A stretch of 64,000 nt of DNA from Thiomicrospira sp. WB1. Its GTDB lineage: Bacteria > Pseudomonadota > Gammaproteobacteria > Thiomicrospirales > Thiomicrospiraceae. How positions within the stretch are numbered: the stretch's first letter is position 1; each line of letters starts with the position of its first letter. Below, piece after piece: positions 10,058 to 18,827 of the stretch. Below the pieces are notes generated by a model, which had not been told where the DNA came from, made no database searches, and worked only from the letters and a program-made list of their open reading frames with translations. A program made the translations under genes and the position numbers. The DNA lies in assembly GCF_001507535.1 (NCBI RefSeq), contig NZ_LQBN01000001.1, positions 558,001 to 622,000 on the forward strand, read 5' to 3'.

Positions 10058-10411
10058 ATGAGTGAAGTACAAGATTACCCTTCGCGTCTGTCGGATCCGA
10101 AGTCACGTAAGGCAGAAACGTTTTCTTACCTGCCAAAAATGAGCGACGAGCAGGTTCGTCAGCAGGTTCAGTACATCATCGACCAGGGTTGGAACCCGGC
10201 GATTGAGCACACCGAACCTGAGCACGCTTTCGACTACTACTGGTACATGTGGAAGCTGCCAATGTTTGGCGAAACGTCCGTTGACCGTGTGATGGAAGAA
10301 GTGGACGCTTGCATCAAGGCCAACCCGAACAACCACGTTCGTTTGATTGGCTATGACAACTATTCGCAGTCTCAGGGCGCGAACATGTTGCTTAAGCGTG
10401 GTGACATCTAA
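10058..10411 (+). CDS. cbbS: RuBisCO small subunit
   Basis: 117 residues, the usual size of a form I small subunit, with the hallmark segments [11 protein letters not shown] and [12 protein letters not shown]. It caps the large-subunit octamer. It starts 27 bp after cbbL behind a strong TTAGGAG site, so the two are cotranslated from one transcript. Two hairpins follow before cbbQ; they may keep cbbLS mRNA more abundant than cbbQO mRNA. Confidence 0.98.
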   Translation: MSEVQDYPSRLSDPKSRKAETFSYLPKMSDEQVRQQVQYIIDQGWNPAIEHTEPEHAFDYYWYMWKLPMFGETSVDRVMEEVDACIKANPNNHVRLIGYDNYSQSQGANMLLKRGDI

Positions 10412-10433
10412 GCGATTGCGTTGGATGAAACCG

Positions 10434-10452
10434 CCCGTCATTTCGTGACGGG
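10434..10452 (+). other. Stem-loop after cbbS
   Basis: Perfect 7-bp stem CCCGTCA / TGACGGG with loop TTTCG, 22 bp after the cbbS stop. No T-run follows, so it is more likely a mRNA-stabilising or partial-termination hairpin than a full terminator. Confidence 0.65.
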
Positions 10453-10480
10453 TTCGGCTGGCGTTTCGGCGTCGGCCATC

Positions 10481-10535
10481 CATTTTTGATTGATAAGCAA
10501 GGGCGAATGGCACGCTTGTTTATCAATCAAAAATG
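10481..10535 (+). other. Long near-perfect inverted repeat between cbbS and cbbQ
   Basis: Arms 10481-10501 and 10515-10535 match at 20 of 21 positions (the mismatch can pair as G-U) around a 13-nt loop. The arms are A/T-rich (gattgataa). It ends 45 bp before cbbQ. No T-run follows on the plus strand. A role in segmental mRNA decay or processing of the cbb transcript is inferred. Confidence 0.75.
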
Positions 10536-10579
10536 CGAATCTCACGGCTCATGCAGCCATTAACCAGGGAGTGTCGATT

Positions 10580-11398
10580 ATGTCTGAAGTCAATGCGTTG
10601 GACCCATCTCAGTATTTGATTAAGGAAGCCCCTTTTTACCAGCCGGTGGCCGACGAAGTGGGCGTATTTGAATCCGCTTACGATTCACGCATGCCGATCA
10701 TGCTGAAAGGGCCAACGGGCTGTGGTAAGTCCCGTTTTGTTGAATACATGGCGCACAAGCTGAACAAGCCTCTGATTACCGTGGCCTGTAACGAAGACAT
10801 GACCGCCTCGGATCTGGTCGGGCGCTATCTGATCGATATCAACGGCACGCGCTGGCAGGACGGCCCTTTGACCGTTGCCGCTCGCATTGGTGCCATCTGT
10901 TACCTGGATGAGGTGGTGGAAGCCCGCCAGGACACCACGGTAGTGATTCACCCGCTAACCGACCACCGTCGTGTTCTGCCACTGGACAAAAAAGGTGAAT
11001 TGGTGGAGGCACACCCGGATTTTCAGCTGGTGATCTCCTACAACCCTGGCTATCAGTCGATGATGAAGGATCTCAAGCAATCCACCAAGCAGCGTTTCGG
11101 CGGGTTTAAGTTTGACTACCCGGAAGAGGGCATCGAAGCGGACATCGTGGCCAAGGAAGCGGGCATTGATCGCGCCACGTCGGAAAAGCTGGTTCAGGTT
11201 GCACAGCGTTCGCGTAATCTGAAAGGCCACGGCCTGGACGAAGGGATTTCCACTCGTCTGCTGGTGTATGCGGCGCAGCTGATTAATAAAGGCGTGCCGG
11301 CCAAGCAAGCCTGTACCGTGGCTCTGATCACGCCGTTGACGGACGACGACGACATTCTCGATACCTTGTTGACCACGGTCGACACCTTTTTCGAATAA
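10580..11398 (+). CDS. cbbQ: RuBisCO activase AAA+ subunit CbbQ
   Basis: A 272-residue MoxR-type AAA+ ATPase. Walker A GPTGCGKS is at residues 44-51 and Walker B ICYLDEVVEA at about 111-120. With CbbO it forms the CbbQO motor that removes inhibitory sugar phosphates from RuBisCO. The start is ATG 10580 with AGGGAG upstream; the in-frame codons further 5' run through the long hairpin and are not used. A weak hairpin and a palindrome copy separate it from cbbO. The assignment is firm from sequence and operon order. Confidence 0.96.
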   Translation: MSEVNALDPSQYLIKEAPFYQPVADEVGVFESAYDSRMPIMLKGPTGCGKSRFVEYMAHKLNKPLITVACNEDMTASDLVGRYLIDINGTRWQDGPLTVAARIGAICYLDEVVEARQDTTVVIHPLTDHRRVLPLDKKGELVEAHPDFQLVISYNPGYQSMMKDLKQSTKQRFGGFKFDYPEEGIEADIVAKEAGIDRATSEKLVQVAQRSRNLKGHGLDEGISTRLLVYAAQLINKGVPAKQACTVALITPLTDDDDILDTLLTTVDTFFE

Positions 11399-11408
11399 GT
11401 TGGTCGCA

Positions 11409-11435
11409 GACGCCATCCCGCGATGGGGTGTTTTT
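11409..11435 (+). terminator. Weak terminator-like hairpin after cbbQ
   Basis: Imperfect stem around GCCATC / GATGGGG followed by GTTTTT, immediately before a palindrome copy. It may act as a partial terminator inside the operon. Confidence 0.4.
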
Positions 11436-11436
11436 G

Positions 11437-11448
11437 ACCAGGCCTGGT
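11437..11448. repeat. Dispersed palindrome ACCAGGCCTGGT, copy 4
   Basis: Perfect copy in the cbbQ-cbbO gap, flanked by tttttg on the left and aaaaaa on the right. Confidence 0.95.
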
Positions 11449-11498
11449 AAAAAACAGGCCCGATCGTCTCTGTGTCTTCGCAAGCAAGGTAAGTCGCT

Positions 11499-13841
11499 AT
11501 GAGTTCGGAAATCGAAGAAATCAAAGCCTCGTTGATTGAATCCGTGCCCCAGCTGGATGATATGCTGGATGCATTGATTCACGAGGCCGCTCATTCCATG
11601 AATGAGGCCACACGCAAAACCTGGCTTCAGAATGCCCAGGGCATTGCCTATTTGGGCAAAGGCCCGTCGGTGGTGGTCAGTTTTCTGGAATCGGTGCCAC
11701 AGGTGGTGGCACGGGTCGAAGATGAGATCCTGACCGACATTGTGGAAACCACCATGAAACTGTCCTCGGTCACCTCCGGCGAGGTGGTGGGGTTGATGCT
11801 GGATTCACTGCCTCTGGCGGCGGAGCGCACGGGCGACATTGATCTGTTGCGAACCTACTTGTCCCTGATCTATCAGATCGGCTCCAAATCACCTCGCGGC
11901 CTGCGTCCGATGCTGCAAAACATCGACGAACTGCTTTCCAAGCTCACCGTGTCCGGGTTGCGTCGTTGGGCCCAATGGGGCGCTCAGGCACACGCTCGTG
12001 ATTTCAAGGCCCAAATCGCGTATTTTTCGCTGGAAGCGGCCGATTCCAAAGCGGTGTTCCAGCAGCAACGCAAAGGCACGCTGTTCATTGATCACCATCG
12101 CTCGCTGAATTTCTTTCTGCGAGCTTTCTGGGGGCGGGATTTCTTTATCCGCCCGGCTGCGGCGGATTTTGAAGATTTTAAGCCGTATTTCGAAAACATG
12201 GCGATGCACCTGCCCGATGCACTCAATGATCTGGGCGAGGTCAAGGGGCTGGAAATCTACCGAGCCATGGCGGCCCACCAGGCCGCGCATCTGATGTACA
12301 CCCGTCAGGCCATTTCGATGGAGCAGTTGAACCCACAGCAGATGTTTTTCATTGAGCTGATCGAAGACGCACGGGTGGAGTACAACGCAATCAAAAAATT
12401 CCCCGGGCTCAAAACGCTGTGGTTGAAGGTGTTTGACGCCAATCGCGAAGCGGTTGAGCTGCCCCAGGGCAGCACGGCCTGGCGCCTGGAACAGTTGGCC
12501 CTGTCTTTGATGGATCCGGAATATGATCTGTCCGCTTTGGGCGATGATGCCTTGAATCTGGTGCACGAGCGTTTTTACGATGAGATCAATGAGCACCTGG
12601 AAGACGAGAAATGGTCCTGGGATTTGGGGTTGACGCTCTATAATGCCTTGAACCAGGCCGTCAGCAAATGGGAATCGCTCACCGACATCAGTCAGACGCG
12701 TTTTGGCTACCGTGACGACAATCGCCTGGTCTGGGCCAGTGAAGAGTGGGGCGAGATGGCCGGGCTGGGCGCGGCGCCTCAGGAAACGGTGCGCAAGCAT
12801 GTGTCGCTGATGGAATTGGTCAATGAGCTGGATTCCGAGTTGGAAAGCGATGACCATCAGGAAGTCTGGGTCTACGGGGAAGAGCTCTACCCGTATGAAG
12901 ACGAAGGCGTGACCTACAACGAAATGGAGGGGGTGGAGCCGGTTTCCGATCCCTTCCATTATTATGAGTGGGATTATCGGGTGCAGCTGGCACGTCCTAA
13001 CTGGGTAACGCTGTATGAGCACCGTGCCAAAAAAGGGGATCCCAACCTCTATGATGAAATTCTGGATCGCAACAAAGGCATTGCTCACCGCATCAGACAG
13101 ATTGTGGACAAACTTCAGGCCGTCGGTCTGCAGCGTATCCGTCGGATTGAGGACGGGGATGAGCTTGACCTGAATGCCTGCGTGGAAGCCATTACCGCCT
13201 TGCGTATGGGACAGGAGCCGGACCCACGCATCACCATGAAAAACGTGATCCGCTCGCGTGAAGTGTCGGTGGTGATCCTGCTGGATCTGTCCGAATCCAC
13301 CAATGAGTATGTGCCGGGGGAAGACAAAACCGTGCTTGACGTCACCCGAGAGGCGGCGATTCTGGTCTCACATGCGATCAATGGCATTGGGGATCAGTTT
13401 GCGGTACATGGCTTTGCCTCCGATGGGCGTCATGATGTGCAATACACCCGTTTTAAACAATTCGACGAGCCCTTTGACTCGGATGTGCATGCCCGTCTGG
13501 CGGGCATGCAGGGCGGTCTGTCGACCCGGATGGGCGCGGCCATGCGCCACGCCGGTCATTACCTGGACCAACAGCCGAGTAAGCAGAAGTTGCTGTTGAC
13601 CATCACCGACGGCGAGCCGTCGGACATTGATGAGCAGGACACGCAATACTTGAAGCAGGACGCCAAAAAGGCGGTGGAAGAACTTGGGTCGCGGGGCATT
13701 TATTCCTACTGTCTGACCATTGATCAGTTCGCTGACAAGTATGTGCAACAGATATTCGGGCACAATCGCTATGCGATTGTGGACGATGTGATGCGTCTGC
13801 CGGAAAAACTGCCCGCGCTGTTTGCCAATCTGACCAGTTAA
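11499..13841 (+). CDS. cbbO: RuBisCO activase adaptor CbbO (VWA domain)
   Basis: A 780-residue protein whose C-terminal ~190 residues form a von Willebrand A domain. The MIDAS motif DLSES (VVILLDLSESTNEY) is at about residue 595, with the further metal-site segment TDGEPSD. CbbO binds RuBisCO through this domain and couples it to the CbbQ hexamer. The long N-terminal region is helical and acidic, without known catalytic motifs. Size and the position directly after cbbQ are typical of cbbLSQO operons. The start follows AAGGTAAG. No terminator was found in the 114 bp before the next gene, so some readthrough into the cation transporter is possible. Confidence 0.96.
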   Translation: MSSEIEEIKASLIESVPQLDDMLDALIHEAAHSMNEATRKTWLQNAQGIAYLGKGPSVVVSFLESVPQVVARVEDEILTDIVETTMKLSSVTSGEVVGLMLDSLPLAAERTGDIDLLRTYLSLIYQIGSKSPRGLRPMLQNIDELLSKLTVSGLRRWAQWGAQAHARDFKAQIAYFSLEAADSKAVFQQQRKGTLFIDHHRSLNFFLRAFWGRDFFIRPAAADFEDFKPYFENMAMHLPDALNDLGEVKGLEIYRAMAAHQAAHLMYTRQAISMEQLNPQQMFFIELIEDARVEYNAIKKFPGLKTLWLKVFDANREAVELPQGSTAWRLEQLALSLMDPEYDLSALGDDALNLVHERFYDEINEHLEDEKWSWDLGLTLYNALNQAVSKWESLTDISQTRFGYRDDNRLVWASEEWGEMAGLGAAPQETVRKHVSLMELVNELDSELESDDHQEVWVYGEELYPYEDEGVTYNEMEGVEPVSDPFHYYEWDYRVQLARPNWVTLYEHRAKKGDPNLYDEILDRNKGIAHRIRQIVDKLQAVGLQRIRRIEDGDELDLNACVEAITALRMGQEPDPRITMKNVIRSREVSVVILLDLSESTNEYVPGEDKTVLDVTREAAILVSHAINGIGDQFAVHGFASDGRHDVQYTRFKQFDEPFDSDVHARLAGMQGGLSTRMGAAMRHAGHYLDQQPSKQKLLLTITDGEPSDIDEQDTQYLKQDAKKAVEELGSRGIYSYCLTIDQFADKYVQQIFGHNRYAIVDDVMRLPEKLPALFANLTS

Positions 13842-13955
13842 GTCTTTCCCGGAGGTGTTGGCCGGATGAGACTGCGAAACCGACTTGGGTGTGCTATGCT
13901 CAAGATCGGTTTTTTGTCACAGGCGGGCGTCAGTGCCCGTCGCAGGGAGCTCGAT

Positions 13956-14858
13956 ATGTCACATTCTCACCACCATTATCATGGCGACCCGTCCAAGCTG
14001 GGCGAGGTCAGGCTGATCTGGGCGGTGGCGGCCAATATGTTGCTGACCTTGGCGCAGGTCATTGGTGGATTGATCTCAGGCAGCCTGTCCCTGATGGCGG
14101 ACGCACTGCATAACTTCAGTGATGCGGCTTCCCTCTTGATCGCTCTGGTGGCGATTCGAGTGGGGCGGCGACCGGCCGATGCGCAGAAAACATTCGGTTA
14201 CCGGCGTACGGAGACGCTGGCGGCGTTTGTCAATCTGCTCTTGTTGCTGATGATCGGTTTCTACCTGATGGTGGAAGCGTTTAAGCGGTTTTATGCCCCC
14301 GAGCCGATTACCGGCTGGATCGTGGTGGGCGTGGCTGGCATAGCGCTGGCCGTGGATTTGTTTACGGTCTTTTTGACTTACAAGCCTGCCAAAGACAGCT
14401 TGAACATGAAGGCCGCCTTTTTGCATAATCTTGGCGATTCGTTGGCTTCGGTCGGAGTCATGGTGTCAGGGACCTTGATTTTGCTTTATGACTGGGTCTG
14501 GGTGGATGCCTTAATCACGCTGGCCATTGCCGGTTACATCCTGTGGCAGGCGGTGGTGCAGCTGCCCAAAGCCGCGCATTTATTGATGGACGGCGCTCCA
14601 GTGAATTTAAGTCTCTCCCAGGTGCGAGCACTGCTGACCGATTGCCCGGAAGTGGTCAGTGTTCATCATCTGCACCTTTGGCAGATCGATGAACACAAAA
14701 TCGGTCTGGAAGCGCATTTGGTCCTCGAAGACCTGAGCCGTATGGAAGCGGTCAAGCAACCGCTGAAAGAGGCGCTTTCGCAAAAGCTGGGCATTGAGCA
14801 TGCCACGCTGGAGTTTGAAAGTCCTGGCTATGATTGCCCGGATCGTGATGAGCCATGA
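13956..14858 (+). CDS. Cation diffusion facilitator (zinc/cadmium efflux)
   Basis: An ~300-residue CDF transporter of the inner membrane. It has an N-terminal His-rich stretch (SHSHHHYHG) and six membrane segments. The metal-site motifs HNFSD (segment 2) and HNLGD (segment 5) are both present, as in CzcD/ZitB-type proteins that export Zn2+ in exchange for protons. A C-terminal cytoplasmic domain follows (VVSVHHLHLWQID). ATG 13956 is chosen for its AGGGAG site and because the His-rich start is typical; an upstream in-frame ATG at 13866 would add 30 atypical residues. It lies on the same strand as cbbO but has no obvious functional link to it. Confidence 0.92.
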   Translation: MSHSHHHYHGDPSKLGEVRLIWAVAANMLLTLAQVIGGLISGSLSLMADALHNFSDAASLLIALVAIRVGRRPADAQKTFGYRRTETLAAFVNLLLLLMIGFYLMVEAFKRFYAPEPITGWIVVGVAGIALAVDLFTVFLTYKPAKDSLNMKAAFLHNLGDSLASVGVMVSGTLILLYDWVWVDALITLAIAGYILWQAVVQLPKAAHLLMDGAPVNLSLSQVRALLTDCPEVVSVHHLHLWQIDEHKIGLEAHLVLEDLSRMEAVKQPLKEALSQKLGIEHATLEFESPGYDCPDRDEP

Positions 14859-14895
14859 GCTCGCCTGCTGCAATGACTCTGAATAAGGACAACCC

Positions 14896-15429
14896 ATGAA
14901 TGCAACTGAATTGAAAGACGCGCTCAACGCGCTCGATGATGACGCCTATCAGGCGCTTATGGAAGGCGCTGGTCTCGTGGTGGAGCAGGATGAAGGCCTG
15001 AGCATCGGCCGGCCGGATCAGGCGTTTGTGATGTTTGAGCTGGGGGATGAGACGTTTGAGAATGCGCAGGCGCTTAAAGCTTCGCTATTGTCCCGCGCTG
15101 AAGGGCTGATTGACGAGTACTATCAATTCAACCCACTGAGCAAACCGTTCTTTAACCGCCAACTGATGGCGTATGTGCAGACCTATGGCCCGGAGGCGTT
15201 TGTGTCGATGCCGGGTCAATCCGCTCAGTGGGTGGTGTTTGCCGATGGTGGTGAGCTGGTGTGCGAAGACGCAAGCAGCCCCCGTTTTGATTATGGCTTG
15301 CACTTGCGGCTGGATGAAAAAATGCCCGCACTGGCGATCAAGAACAAAGTCAAAAACTGGGTGCAATCAGGCTCAGCCTACGAAGACTATATCAGCGTGA
15401 ACGTCTGTCGTTTCAGCTGTATGGAATGA
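14896..15429 (+). CDS. Conserved-looking protein of unknown function
   Basis: A 177-residue, acidic, soluble protein. Not recognised. The first half is helical (ELKDALNALDDDAYQALMEGAGLVVEQDEGL). The second half looks like alternating strands (SAQWVVFADGGELVCEDA, FDYGLHLRLDEKMPALAIKNKVKNWV). It ends in CRFSCME. No membrane segment or signal peptide. The AAGGA ribosome site is good, and the start lies 37 bp after the cation transporter, so the two may share a transcript. Convergent with the ComFB-like gene. Confidence 0.7.
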   Translation: MNATELKDALNALDDDAYQALMEGAGLVVEQDEGLSIGRPDQAFVMFELGDETFENAQALKASLLSRAEGLIDEYYQFNPLSKPFFNRQLMAYVQTYGPEAFVSMPGQSAQWVVFADGGELVCEDASSPRFDYGLHLRLDEKMPALAIKNKVKNWVQSGSAYEDYISVNVCRFSCME

Positions 15430-15442
15430 GGATGAGGCGGCG

Positions 15443-15709
15443 TTAGACGTCGTCCAGTTTCCGAATTTTCTTGAAGGCTTTTTTGACTGCCTTGGCGACC
15501 GTATCATCCACCTCGAGATGTTCCTGGCCGGACATGTAAAACGACATGTCGATGTCGTAACGGATGTAACGGGGTGGAATGCGGTTAAGGGCCATGCAGG
15601 CCAGATCGGCCAATTGTTCTTCGTCCAGACCGCTTTTCAGGTAGTTTTCATTGATGTGGTCAAACACCTTGCGTTCATAAAAGTTATGAACCGACTCGAG
15701 CGTGGACAT
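15443..15709 (-). CDS. ComFB-like protein (late competence / cyclic-dinucleotide family)
   Basis: An 88-residue soluble protein matching the ComFB pattern: an N-terminal helix (LESVHNFYERKVFDHINENYL), the conserved core CMALNRIPPRYIRYDID, and a C-terminal helix. ComFB was named from a Bacillus competence operon; some family members elsewhere have been reported to bind cyclic dinucleotides. The Cys-rich insertion of some ComFB proteins is reduced to a single Cys here. Ribosome site AAGGAG is strong. With two cyclic-di-GMP enzymes nearby, a second-messenger role is plausible but inferred. No other competence gene is adjacent. Confidence 0.72.
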   Translation of the reverse strand: MSTLESVHNFYERKVFDHINENYLKSGLDEEQLADLACMALNRIPPRYIRYDIDMSFYMSGQEHLEVDDTVAKAVKKAFKKIRKLDDV

Positions 15710-15779
15710 AACGGCTCCTTACCTGTGTGATCATTCTGACAATATAGCCGATTCGCACACAGAAAAAAACCGCTTTTTC

Positions 15780-15791
15780 ACCAGGGCTGGT
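15780..15791. repeat. Degenerate palindrome ACCAGGGCTGGT
   Basis: One mismatch to ACCAGGCCTGGT, 5 bp after the purD stop. The minus-strand reading is followed by a T-run across 15764-15770, so it may double as a weak purD terminator. Confidence 0.6.
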
Positions 15792-15796
15792 CGTTT

Positions 15797-17095
15797 TTAT
15801 GCTGGTTTGTTACTTTCCCGGGCGATCGCACGATGACCGATGTCGGTGCGATAGTACGCCTGATCCCACTGAATCTGCTTGACCGCCGCGTAGGCACGTG
15901 CCTGGGCATCGGTGACGTTTTCACCCAGTGCAGTGACGCAGAGCACGCGTCCGCCGGCTGTGACCAGTTCTCCCGCGTCATTGGTGCCTGTCCCGGCATG
16001 AAATACCTTGGTGGTGGCGGAATTGGCCTGTTCGATGCCGTGAATCACATCGCCTTTTGGATAGCTGCCGGGATAGCCGCCCGCGGCCATCACCACGCCC
16101 AGTGCCGCCCGGTCGTCCCATTCGGCGTCAATCTCGTCCAGGCGTTTGTCCACGGCTGCCAAGCAGAGCTTGGGCAGGCTGGATTTCAGGCGCATCATAA
16201 TCGGTTGGGTTTCCGGGTCGCCAAAGCGACAATTGTATTCCAATACTTTCGGTGTTCCGTCTGGGGTGATCATGATGCCCGCATACAGAAAACCAGTGTA
16301 TGGGTGGCCGTCTGCAGCCATGCCTTCAACGGTGGGGCGAATGACCTCCTCCATGATACGCGCATAAATCTCACGTGTGACCACGGGGGCGGGGGTGTAG
16401 GCCCCCATACCACCGGTATTGGGACCGGTGTCACCATTGTCGCGGGCCTTGTGGTCCTGGGACGTCGCCATGGACAGGATGTGCTCGCCATCGGCCATCA
16501 CGATGAAACTGGCTTCTTCGCCCTGGAGAAATTCTTCAATCACGACCCGTGCACCGGCCTGGCCAAACTTGTTGCCTGAAAGCATGTCGGTGACAGCGTT
16601 TTTGGCCTCAGACACGGTTTGCGCCAGGATCACGCCTTTGCCAGCCGCCAGACCGTCGGCTTTGACCACGATGGGGGCGCCGACCTCTTCCAGATAAGCA
16701 TGAGCGGGTTCGACCTCGGTAAACACCTGATAGGCCGCGGTGGGAATGTGATGTTTGGCCAGAAAGTCTTTGGAAAACGCTTTGGAACCTTCCAGTTGTG
16801 CCGCAGCCTGGGTCGGGCCGAAACACTTGAGTCCAGCCTCGATAAAGGCATCCACGACCCCGGCCACCAGCGGCGCTTCAGGCCCGACGATGGTGATGTC
16901 AATTCGTTCGTTGCGAGCAAATTCCACCAGGCCTGGCAAATTGTCCACCGCGATGTCGACATTGGTCAGCCCCGGTTCCAGCGCGGTCCCGGCATTGCCC
17001 GGTGCCACAAATACCTGTTGCACGTCCGGGTCCTGCGCCGACTGCCAGGCCAGTGCGTGTTCACGTCCGCCGCTTCCAATCACTAATACGTTCAT
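15797..17095 (-). CDS. purD: Phosphoribosylamine-glycine ligase
   Basis: An ATP-grasp enzyme of de novo purine synthesis that joins glycine to phosphoribosylamine to give GAR. 432 residues from MNVLVIGSGGREHALAW, the universal family start. Other matches are GPEAPLVAGVVDAF, VVKADGLAAGKGVILA, GDTGPNTGGMGAYTPAP and EYNCRFGDPETQ. An in-frame TTG 33 bp further upstream is possible but would add residues not seen in the family. It is the last gene of the cluster, separated from purH by ~150 bp containing a strong inverted repeat. A near-match palindrome (16926-16937) lies inside the gene and encodes PGLV. Confidence 0.97.
   Translation of the reverse strand: MNVLVIGSGGREHALAWQSAQDPDVQQVFVAPGNAGTALEPGLTNVDIAVDNLPGLVEFARNERIDITIVGPEAPLVAGVVDAFIEAGLKCFGPTQAAAQLEGSKAFSKDFLAKHHIPTAAYQVFTEVEPAHAYLEEVGAPIVVKADGLAAGKGVILAQTVSEAKNAVTDMLSGNKFGQAGARVVIEEFLQGEEASFIVMADGEHILSMATSQDHKARDNGDTGPNTGGMGAYTPAPVVTREIYARIMEEVIRPTVEGMAADGHPYTGFLYAGIMITPDGTPKVLEYNCRFGDPETQPIMMRLKSSLPKLCLAAVDKRLDEIDAEWDDRAALGVVMAAGGYPGSYPKGDVIHGIEQANSATTKVFHAGTGTNDAGELVTAGGRVLCVTALGENVTDAQARAYAAVKQIQWDQAYYRTDIGHRAIARESNKPA
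16926..16937. repeat. Near-match palindrome ACCAGGCCTGGC (intragenic, purD)
   Basis: One mismatch to the dispersed palindrome, encoding part of LPGLVEF. Confidence 0.6.
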
Positions 17096-17161
17096 ATCGA
17101 ATCCATTCAATCTCGTTTCGTTAGTCAATCACTTCTGTTAAGCCGGATAAAAAATAGGCGT

Positions 17162-17237
17162 TTTGCTCAAGGTCAAGGGGGGAATGCAGGCCATAGCAAC
17201 GCTATGGCCAAATTTCCCAACGCAGAGAGTGAGCAAA
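17162..17237. other. Nested inverted repeat between purH and purD
   Basis: Three nested pairings fall in 76 bp: outer TTTGCTCA (17162-17169) with TGAGCAAA (17230-17237); middle GGGAA (17180-17184) with TTCCC (17214-17218); and inner perfect 9-bp GGCCATAGC (17189-17197) with GCTATGGCC (17201-17209) around AAC. No T-run follows on the minus strand. It could be a structured intercistronic RNA element or an operator; function unknown. Confidence 0.65.
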
Positions 17238-17248
17238 CAAGCTATTTT

Positions 17249-18811
17249 TTAATGGCGGAAATGGCGCATGCCGGTGAACACCATCGCAATCCCATGTTCA
17301 TTGGCCGCGTCAATCACTTCCTGATCGCGCATGGAACCACCGGGATGGATCACCGCGGTGATGCCCGCTTCGGCTGCGGCATCAATGCCATCGCGGAAGG
17401 GGAAAAAGGCATCGGAGGCCATGACCGAGCCGGGCACTTCCAATCCTTCGTCGGCGGCTTTGATGCCGGCAATTTTGGCGGAATAGACCCGGCTCATCTG
17501 CCCGGCACCCACGCCGATGGTCTGGCCGTCTTTGACATAGACAATGGCGTTGGATTTAACGAATTTACCTACTTTCCAGGCAAACAACAGATCGGCCATT
17601 TCTTTGTCGGTGGGCGCGCGTTCGGTGACCACGCTCAGGTCGGCGGCACTGACAGTGCCCAGATCGCGGTCCTGGACCAACAGGCCACCTGTGACGCGTT
17701 TGTAGTCGAACGCTGCTTGCGGCTCTCCCAGTTCGCCGCAGGCCAACAGGCGCACGTTTTTCTTTGCGGCCACGGCCTGTTCGGCTTCCATCGTGATGGT
17801 GGGGGCGATGATCACTTCGACAAACTGCTGGTCGACAATGGCCTGGGCGGTGTCGCCGTCCAGCGCTCGGTTAAACGCAATGATGCCGCCGAAGGCCGAG
17901 GTCGGATCGGTGGCGAACGCACGTTGGTAAGCGTCTTTGAGGTCGGTGCCCATGGCCACGCCGCAGGGGTTGGCATGTTTGACGATGACGCAGGCGGTTT
18001 CATTGAAGGTTTTCACCAGCTCCAAGGCGGCATCGGTGTCGGCGATGTTGTTGAACGACAGGGCCTTGCCTTGAATCTGCTTGGCCGTGGCGACGCTGGC
18101 CTCAGTGGCATTGCGCTCGGTGTAAAAGGCCGCTTTCTGGTGCGGGTTTTCGCCATAGCGCATGCTTTGTTTTTTGATGAATTGGGTGTTGTAGGTACGT
18201 GGGAAGGTGTCCTCGGCGTCCTCGCTGAAACGCTGGCCGAAATAGTTGGCAATGGCGCCATCGTAACGCGCGGTCTGTTCAAAGGTTTTGATCGACAGAT
18301 CAAAGCGGGTGGCGTCAGACAAAGCGCCCTGATTGTCACGCATTTCAGACAGGACGCGCGCATAGTCTTCGGGGTCGGTGACCACGGCCACATCGGCGTG
18401 GTTCTTAGCCGCCGAACGCAGCATGGTGGGCCCGCCGATGTCAATGTTTTCAATGGCGTCTTCTAAGGTGCAGTCAGGCTTGGCGACGGTGGCTTCAAAC
18501 GGATAAAGATTGACCACGACCATGTCAATGGGGTCGATGCCATGTTCGGCCATGACATCGTCGTCCGTGCCGCGTCGGCCCAGCAGCCCACCGTGAATTT
18601 TGGGGTGCAGCGTTTTGACGCGCCCGGCCATCATTTCCGGAAAGCCTGTGTGTTCAGACACTTCGGTTACGGGCAAACCGGCTTGTGTCAGTGCTTTGTA
18701 GGTGCCGCCCGTGGACAGCAGCGCGACGTTCATGTCGTTCAGAGAACGGGCAAAATCGACGATGCCGGATTTATCGGAAACACTGATCAGTGCGCGACGA
18801 ACGGGTTTCAT
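17249..18811 (-). CDS. purH: Bifunctional AICAR transformylase / IMP cyclohydrolase
   Basis: Carries out the last two steps to IMP. The N-terminal ~200 residues are the IMP cyclohydrolase (MGS-like) domain: [37 protein letters not shown] and [17 protein letters not shown]. The rest is the AICAR transformylase domain: [37 protein letters not shown] and the C-terminal [18 protein letters not shown]. 520 residues, normal length. GGAGAAA precedes the start. It lies 16 bp after fis, an order (fis-purH-purD) also known from pseudomonads, so it is probably read from the acc-prmA-dusB-fis transcript as well as any promoter of its own. Confidence 0.98.
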   Translation of the reverse strand: MKPVRRALISVSDKSGIVDFARSLNDMNVALLSTGGTYKALTQAGLPVTEVSEHTGFPEMMAGRVKTLHPKIHGGLLGRRGTDDDVMAEHGIDPIDMVVVNLYPFEATVAKPDCTLEDAIENIDIGGPTMLRSAAKNHADVAVVTDPEDYARVLSEMRDNQGALSDATRFDLSIKTFEQTARYDGAIANYFGQRFSEDAEDTFPRTYNTQFIKKQSMRYGENPHQKAAFYTERNATEASVATAKQIQGKALSFNNIADTDAALELVKTFNETACVIVKHANPCGVAMGTDLKDAYQRAFATDPTSAFGGIIAFNRALDGDTAQAIVDQQFVEVIIAPTITMEAEQAVAAKKNVRLLACGELGEPQAAFDYKRVTGGLLVQDRDLGTVSAADLSVVTERAPTDKEMADLLFAWKVGKFVKSNAIVYVKDGQTIGVGAGQMSRVYSAKIAGIKAADEGLEVPGSVMASDAFFPFRDGIDAAAEAGITAVIHPGGSMRDQEVIDAANEHGIAMVFTGMRHFRH

Positions 18812-18827
18812 AGTTTTTCTCCAGAAA

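Noticed and set aside
10481-10535. Long hairpin as a terminator of cbbLS
   Set aside because: No T-run follows on the plus strand, and cbbQO is expected to be in the same operon.
11889-13088. 399-codon antisense frame across cbbO
   Set aside because: Shadow of cbbO codon usage; no start signal or domain.
17204-18466. 420-codon plus-strand frame antisense to purH
   Set aside because: Gly/His/Phe-rich antisense translation of a highly conserved gene; not coding.
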